DNA from: Saprolegnia diclina VS20
Taxonomy: Eukaryota > Oomycota > Saprolegniomycetes > Saprolegniales > Saprolegniaceae
Length of the DNA: 57,156 nucleotides
Direction of reading: 5' to 3'
Assembly: GCF_000281045.1 (NCBI RefSeq)
Contig: NW_008246071.1
Location: 190,542-247,697 of the forward strand
Notes under the pieces: generated by a model
Databases searched by the model: none
What the model saw: the letters and a program-made list of their open reading frames with translations, nothing else
What the model was told of the DNA's origin: nothing
Program-made: the position numbers and the translations under genes
Shown: positions 53,148-57,156 of the stretch, piece after piece
Layout: every line of letters begins with the position of its first letter
Numbering within the stretch: the first letter of the stretch is position 1

Positions 53148-55688
53148 ATGGCACCTGGATACCATACAAAACGCAAGGTGCAAAAACAAAACCACATGCG
53201 TAATGGGAGGGGGTCCTACGCAAACGAAGGGATGTCGGAACAACAAGGGAAGTCGCCGCAGCAACCAAGCGCCATATTCACATTTGCTCACGAGCAGCAT
53301 CCATTCCACAGCATGAAGGTCGCGTACCAAGGCGTTGCCGGCGCGTACTCGGAGAAGGCGGTCCACCAGCTCCTCGGCCACGAGGGCGTCGAGGCCACGG
53401 GCTACGAGTCGTTTGAAGCTGCGTTCACGGCCGTCACCGACGGCGACGTCGAGTACGGCCTCCTCCCGATTGAAAACTCGGTCGGTGGCACGATCCACGC
53501 CAACTACGATCTGCTCTTGCGCTACAACTTGCACATTGTCGGCGAAGTCGACCTGCCCGTGCACCACTGCCTCCTCGGGCTCCCGGGCACCAACAAGGAC
53601 GACATTCGCACGGTCATCTCGCACCCGCAGGCGCTCGCGCAATGCGCCCATTACACGCGCAACCACGGCATGGTCGCGCGCGCCGAGTACGACACCGCGG
53701 GCTCGGCCAAGATGCTCTCGGAGCACGGCGCCGAGTGGGCCGACACGGCCGCGATTGCGAGCGACCTCGCCGCCCACCATTACGGCCTTGAGGTGCTCGA
53801 CGCCAACATTGAAGACGACGCGAGCAATGTGACGCGCTTCCTCCTCCTCTCGGCGTCGGCGATGCTGCCGCCTGTCGACGAGACCGTGCCGGCCAAGACG
53901 ACGCTTGTGGTGTCGTTCACGAACGGTACGAGCCAGCTGCACACGGCGCTCGGCCTCTTTGCCGCCGAGCACGTTGAGATCTCCAAGCTCGAGGTGCGTC
54001 CGTGGAACGTCGCGGCAGAGAAGGACGCGACCGAGCTCTCGACCCACAAGTTCAAGTACCTCTTCTACATTGATGTGATCGGCCACGCCGAGGACGCGCG
54101 TCTCCAGTCGGTCCTCACGGCGCTCAGCAATGTGTGCAACCTCGTCCGTGTCTTTGGCACGTACCCAGCCAACGCGATGCTGCCGGATGCGATCCAGAGT
54201 GCGCTCAACAAGCGCCATTTCCTCAACCAAGCGGTGGACGCAGTGCTGTCGTCGACGCATCACAACGACGAGGAGCTCGTGGCCTACTACAAGGAGAACG
54301 CGACGGCGGCCGAGGCCGCCCTCGACCAGTTTGAACACGACTTTATCGAGGTACCGACCGAATAGCTTCATACATGTACGATATGAGGCTCATCTTTCCT
54401 ATTCTAGTTGCGGGCGACGTTGCGGGCGAGCATGCGTGCGCAGTCGCCGGTCCGCCTCAACCCGCTCCTCGGGAAGCTCTCGCAGTCCAAGACCGTGCAG
54501 ATCCACGGCCTCACCAAGCAGCTCGAAGCCGAGGGCAAGACCGTCTACTCGCTCTGCGTGGGCGAACCCGACTTTAACCCGCACATGCAAGTCATCGACG
54601 CGGCCCGTCAAGGCCTCGCGGACGGCTACGTCAAGTACACGGAGGTCCAGGGCATGCTCAAGCTCCGCAAGGCGATCGCGGGGTACCTCGAGACGGCCAA
54701 GGGCGTCACTTATGACCCGGCATCCGAGATCATCGTCTCCAATGGCGCCAAGCAGTCGGTCTTCCAAGCACTCCTCGTCACGTGCGAGCCCGGCGACCAC
54801 GTGCTCATTCCGGCGCCGTACTGGGTCTCGTACCCGGACATGGCCAAGATTGCGGGTGCGGTGCCCGTCTTTCTGCAGACCGACGTCGCCAACTCGTACT
54901 TGATCGACCCGGCCGCGCTTCGGGCGACGCTCGCGGCGGACCCGCGCATCAAGGTCATGATCCTCTGCAACCCGTCCAACCCGGCGGGTGTCGTGCACGG
55001 CCCCGAGCTCCTGCGCGAGATCGCCGCCGTCCTCGAAGACTTCCCCCACGTGCTCATTATCGCCGACGAGATCTACGAGCAGCTCGTGTACCAGGACGAA
55101 GGCGCTGAGCCGCGCACGCACCTTTGCTTTGCGACGCTGCTTCGGTCGCGCACGCTCCTCATCAACGGCTTCTCCAAGAGCCACGCGATGACGGGTCTCC
55201 GCATCGGCTACATGGCCGCGCCGGCGACGTTTACCAAGCCCGCGACCAAGCTCCAGGGCCAGCTCACATCGTGTGCGAGCTCGATCGGGCAGATTGCGGC
55301 CATTGCGGCGCTCGAGATGGAGGCCGCGGCCGAGACGCCGCTCATCGAGGCGACGCTGGCCAACATGGACGAGAAGCGCAAGTACGTGTGCAGCCGCCTC
55401 GACGCGATCCCGCACATCCAGTACGCGTACCCGACGGGTGCGTTCTACGTCTTTATCGAGCTCCCGCATTACATTGGCACCAACCACGTTGGCACGAACG
55501 GCGTCACCATCACCAACAGCGAAGACTTTTGCTCGTACCTCCTCTCGGAATTTGGCTGCGCGATCGTGCCGGGCTCGGCCTTTGGCATTGAAAATTCGGT
55601 GCGCATGTCGTACGCCACGTCTCTCGAGATCCTCGGCCACTCGATGGACGCGCTCGAAAACTGCCTCGTCTCTCTCGTGCCCCAGTAA
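53148..55688 (+). CDS. Bifunctional prephenate (arogenate) dehydratase-class I aminotransferase
   Basis: Two exons: 53148-54350 and 54408-55688. The 57-nt intron (54351-54407) has the local GTACCG donor and TTCTAG acceptor and joins HDFIE in phase to LRATLRASMRAQ, giving 827 residues. Start alternatives are 53148 or the family-like MKVAYQGVAGAYSEKA at 53313. Residues about 56-240 are the PDT domain (GLLPIENSVGGTIHANYDLL, SNVTRFLLL). The ACT domain follows (TALGLFAAEHVEISKLEVRP). The second half is a PLP-dependent class I aminotransferase: SLCVGEPDFN, SNGAKQSVFQALL, APYWVSYPDM, LCNPSNPAGV, IADEIYEQLVY and the PLP lysine in NGFSKSHAMTGLRIGY. Together they would convert prephenate to phenylalanine. 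If the intron is not used, two separate genes 43 bp apart result. Confidence 0.8.
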
Positions 55689-55857
55689 ACTGTCAACGAA
55701 AACCAATGTATGTATCGACCCAAAACCCACTCACTTGTCTGTGGATATGAGGCGGATCACGCAACGGTGGCGGCGCTAGTCGAGCTGTCAGTTAGGCTTA
55801 TAATCATATACGGCGCTGCGTTGACAGAGCGGCCTCGTCGCCGTGAAGTTGGCGTTG
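55689..55857. other. Short intergenic, no gene seen
   Basis: 3' region of the fusion gene. Nothing coding is visible. Confidence 0.4.
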
Positions 55858-56229
55858 TCACACGCTGCAGAGTCGATAGAGCTGCACGAAGTCGACATTC
55901 TCCAACAAGCCTTGGCTTTGATCGGCCTGGAGCTCGGACGCGAAGTCATTTCCCCCGCTACGTGAGATGGAAGTTTCACAGAGCAGCGTCGTCCCCACAA
56001 AGATCGCTTGGTGAACTCCAGATCGGCGTCATCGTCCGAGCCAGAAAGCTGGATGACCACGAGGACGTCCGCGAATACCTTGAGAGCGACGTCCTCACTG
56101 GTAGGCCACCACTTGTACCCGCTCGCGATCTCGCGGGACCATCTCAACTTCATCAGCAGCATTCTGGGCCCTTGCACGTTTGGCGTCAAATTCCTCAAGG
56201 TCCCTTCGTCGGTCGTCGATACTCAACAT
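55858..56229 (-). pseudogene. Decayed gene, coding-like in three successive frames
   Basis: From ATG 56229 the frame reads MLSIDDRRRDLEEFDAKRAR with local codon bias, then breaks near 56118. A second frame continues with EDVALKVFADVLVVIQLSGS. A third frame then carries IFVGTTLLCETSISRS and ends NVDFVQLYRLCSV at 55858. I found no intron of the local type that links the frames. A frameshifted remnant is likelier than a working gene. The acidic-basic N-terminus and the late GTTLLCETSI segment are reminiscent of START/M96-type oomycete proteins, but I cannot confirm this. Confidence 0.35.
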
Positions 56230-56629
56230 CTAAGCCTCAATCCGCCGTGGTCGCGCGTAGATTGGACGCTGCTTGCCGACACTCTAGGCCCAGCGCTGCG
56301 CATACATGTATACGTAGGTGGAGGTCGTAGTTCATCGGCAGGGCCAGCAGTCCTTCCTCCTCCCCGCGCCCGCGCTTCTCCTGCCTGCTCTTCCAGTCCT
56401 CACTCTTTCCGCCACGCTCCTCCGAGCGGCCTCCGCTTCTCTCGATCATGCGCCGAGCGTTCTCTTCCGTGCGCTGCGTTTTTCACTCCCGCTAAGTGGA
56501 CTGGTGCGCTGTCAGCCAATCCGTAGCGATAGCGATAGCTATCGATGCAACTCCCATTGGAGCACATCGTTTAGCACACCGCTATAATATGAGAAAGGTC
56601 GGTTATAACGCGTTTAGCTATAGCTATAG
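56230..56629. other. Intergenic with short GATAGC/TAGCTA repeats
   Basis: No gene seen. AGCGATAGCGATAGCTATCGAT (about 56524-56545) and TTTAGCTATAGCTATAGCGG (56613-56632) are low-order repeats near the 5' end of the gag-like fragment. Confidence 0.5.
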
Positions 56630-57156
56630 CGGTGGCGCGTTGGAGATGCTCTCAAGGCCAATATCTTCAAGGCGCTCATTCAACAGCTCCGTCCTCAAGA
56701 GCTTCAGACGGACGTGATGCAGCTGCTCCGAGAGAAGCTGGCTGTCAACAAGCAAGCTGGCCTTCAGCACCTTGAGAAGATCATCCTCAAGCGGGCATTT
56801 TTTTACAAGTCGTGGAGCCCCAAGACGAAGCGTCCTCGTGACAAGGAGTCGTCCGACGAAGACGAGAAACCGTCGCACGAGGAGCAGCAAGGTGCGCGCG
56901 GGAAGAAGAAGCGCAAGTTCAAGCAGAAGGACAACAAGCCTCCAGTGCAACAAGAACGCAAGAACGATGGAACGACCGTGCTGGCACTGCGGCAGCAAGA
57001 AGCACAAATTGCGGGACTGCCCGAGTTCGAACGCCAAGCAGAAGGCGATTGCCGTCAAGAAGGATTGGAAGAGCGGTCGTCGTGGCGGAGGCGGCGACGG
57101 CAGCAAACAAGGCGGCAACGAAGGCAACGGGGGCGGTGACAAGAAGAAGACCAAGT
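56630..57156 (+). mobile_element. LTR-retrotransposon gag-like fragment, truncated by the window edge
   Basis: Two overlapping frames. The first (from about 56630) reads NIFKALIQQLRPQELQTDVM and LREKLAVNKQAGLQHLEKII, then a Lys/Glu-rich stretch. It is left near 56960 for the +1 frame, which contains a CCHC zinc knuckle, CWHCGSKKHKLRDC (56979-57020), and a Gly/Lys-rich run to the window end. CCHC knuckles after a helical basic region are typical of Ty1/copia gag. The frame change indicates decay or an unusual join. There is no LTR in view and no upstream ATG, so this is a 5'-incomplete piece. Confidence 0.45.

Noticed and set aside
53148-54365. Prephenate dehydratase as a stand-alone gene ending at EVPTE
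   Set aside because: The apparent end lies inside a sequence with perfect local intron signals, and the next exon continues in phase. I prefer the fusion but keep the two-gene reading as the alternative.
53052-54371. Minus-strand frame of 439 codons opposite the dehydratase
   Set aside because: Antisense shadow; the same biased composition, without motifs.
54399-55730. Minus-strand frame of 443 codons opposite the aminotransferase
   Set aside because: Antisense shadow of a highly biased coding exon.
1-57156. tRNA or rRNA genes
   Set aside because: I looked for T-loop-like GTTCGAATC boxes with a matching acceptor stem and found none that fold. A covariance-model scan would be decisive.

Overview
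The window is nuclear DNA from an oomycete, most likely a saprolegnian water mould (Aphanomyces, Achlya or Saprolegnia type). The evidence is GC-rich coding with strong third-position bias, very compact genes on both strands, and tiny introns of about 42-57 nt with GTAC/GTAG-like donors and CTAG/GTAG acceptors. Flagellar genes for a zoospore stage (IFT144, a kinesin-8) are also present. The genus is inferred, not proven. Because introns are short and often in frame, single open frames here are usually exons or read through introns. I rebuilt the genes from codon phase plus the recurring intron signature.

Layout. 0.2-11.5 kb: tandem-domain DUF7726-like protein, CAMK-type kinase, small thioredoxin fold protein, kinesin-8, DDX6/Dhh1 helicase, coiled-coil protein, TANGO2. 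11.5-20.2 kb: heat shock factor, PH-SNAP25-like Qb/Qc SNARE, LYR-motif protein, mitochondrial carrier, FYVE protein, and a DSP-fold pseudophosphatase lacking its cysteine. 20.3-32.3 kb: RPN1 and IFT144 (divergent pair), ATP23 protease, CPBP-like membrane protein, an uncharacterised gene. 32.5-45 kb: ABCC transporter, METTL21-like methyltransferase, CCCH-ABITRAM protein, Csm1/Pcs1-like coiled-coil protein, PDCD2-like protein, MLH1, then an assembly gap (44983-45369). 45.5-57.2 kb: PDZ protein, a tandem two-repeat voltage-gated K+ channel, a small three-helix membrane protein, a prephenate dehydratase-aminotransferase fusion, then decayed sequence ending in an LTR-retrotransposon gag-like fragment at the window edge.

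Most genes are unrelated housekeeping functions; I see no operon or defence island. The most interesting content is gene architecture: (1) prephenate dehydratase joined in phase to a class I aminotransferase, combining the last two steps of phenylalanine synthesis; (2) two complete 6-TM K+ channel units joined in one reading frame; (3) a PH domain fused to a SNAP25-type double SNARE; (4) a CCCH finger fused to ABITRAM; (5) a Cys-to-Ser pseudophosphatase. A bidirectional promoter at 38.25-38.41 kb carries a long perfect palindrome centred on TCTCGCGAGA.
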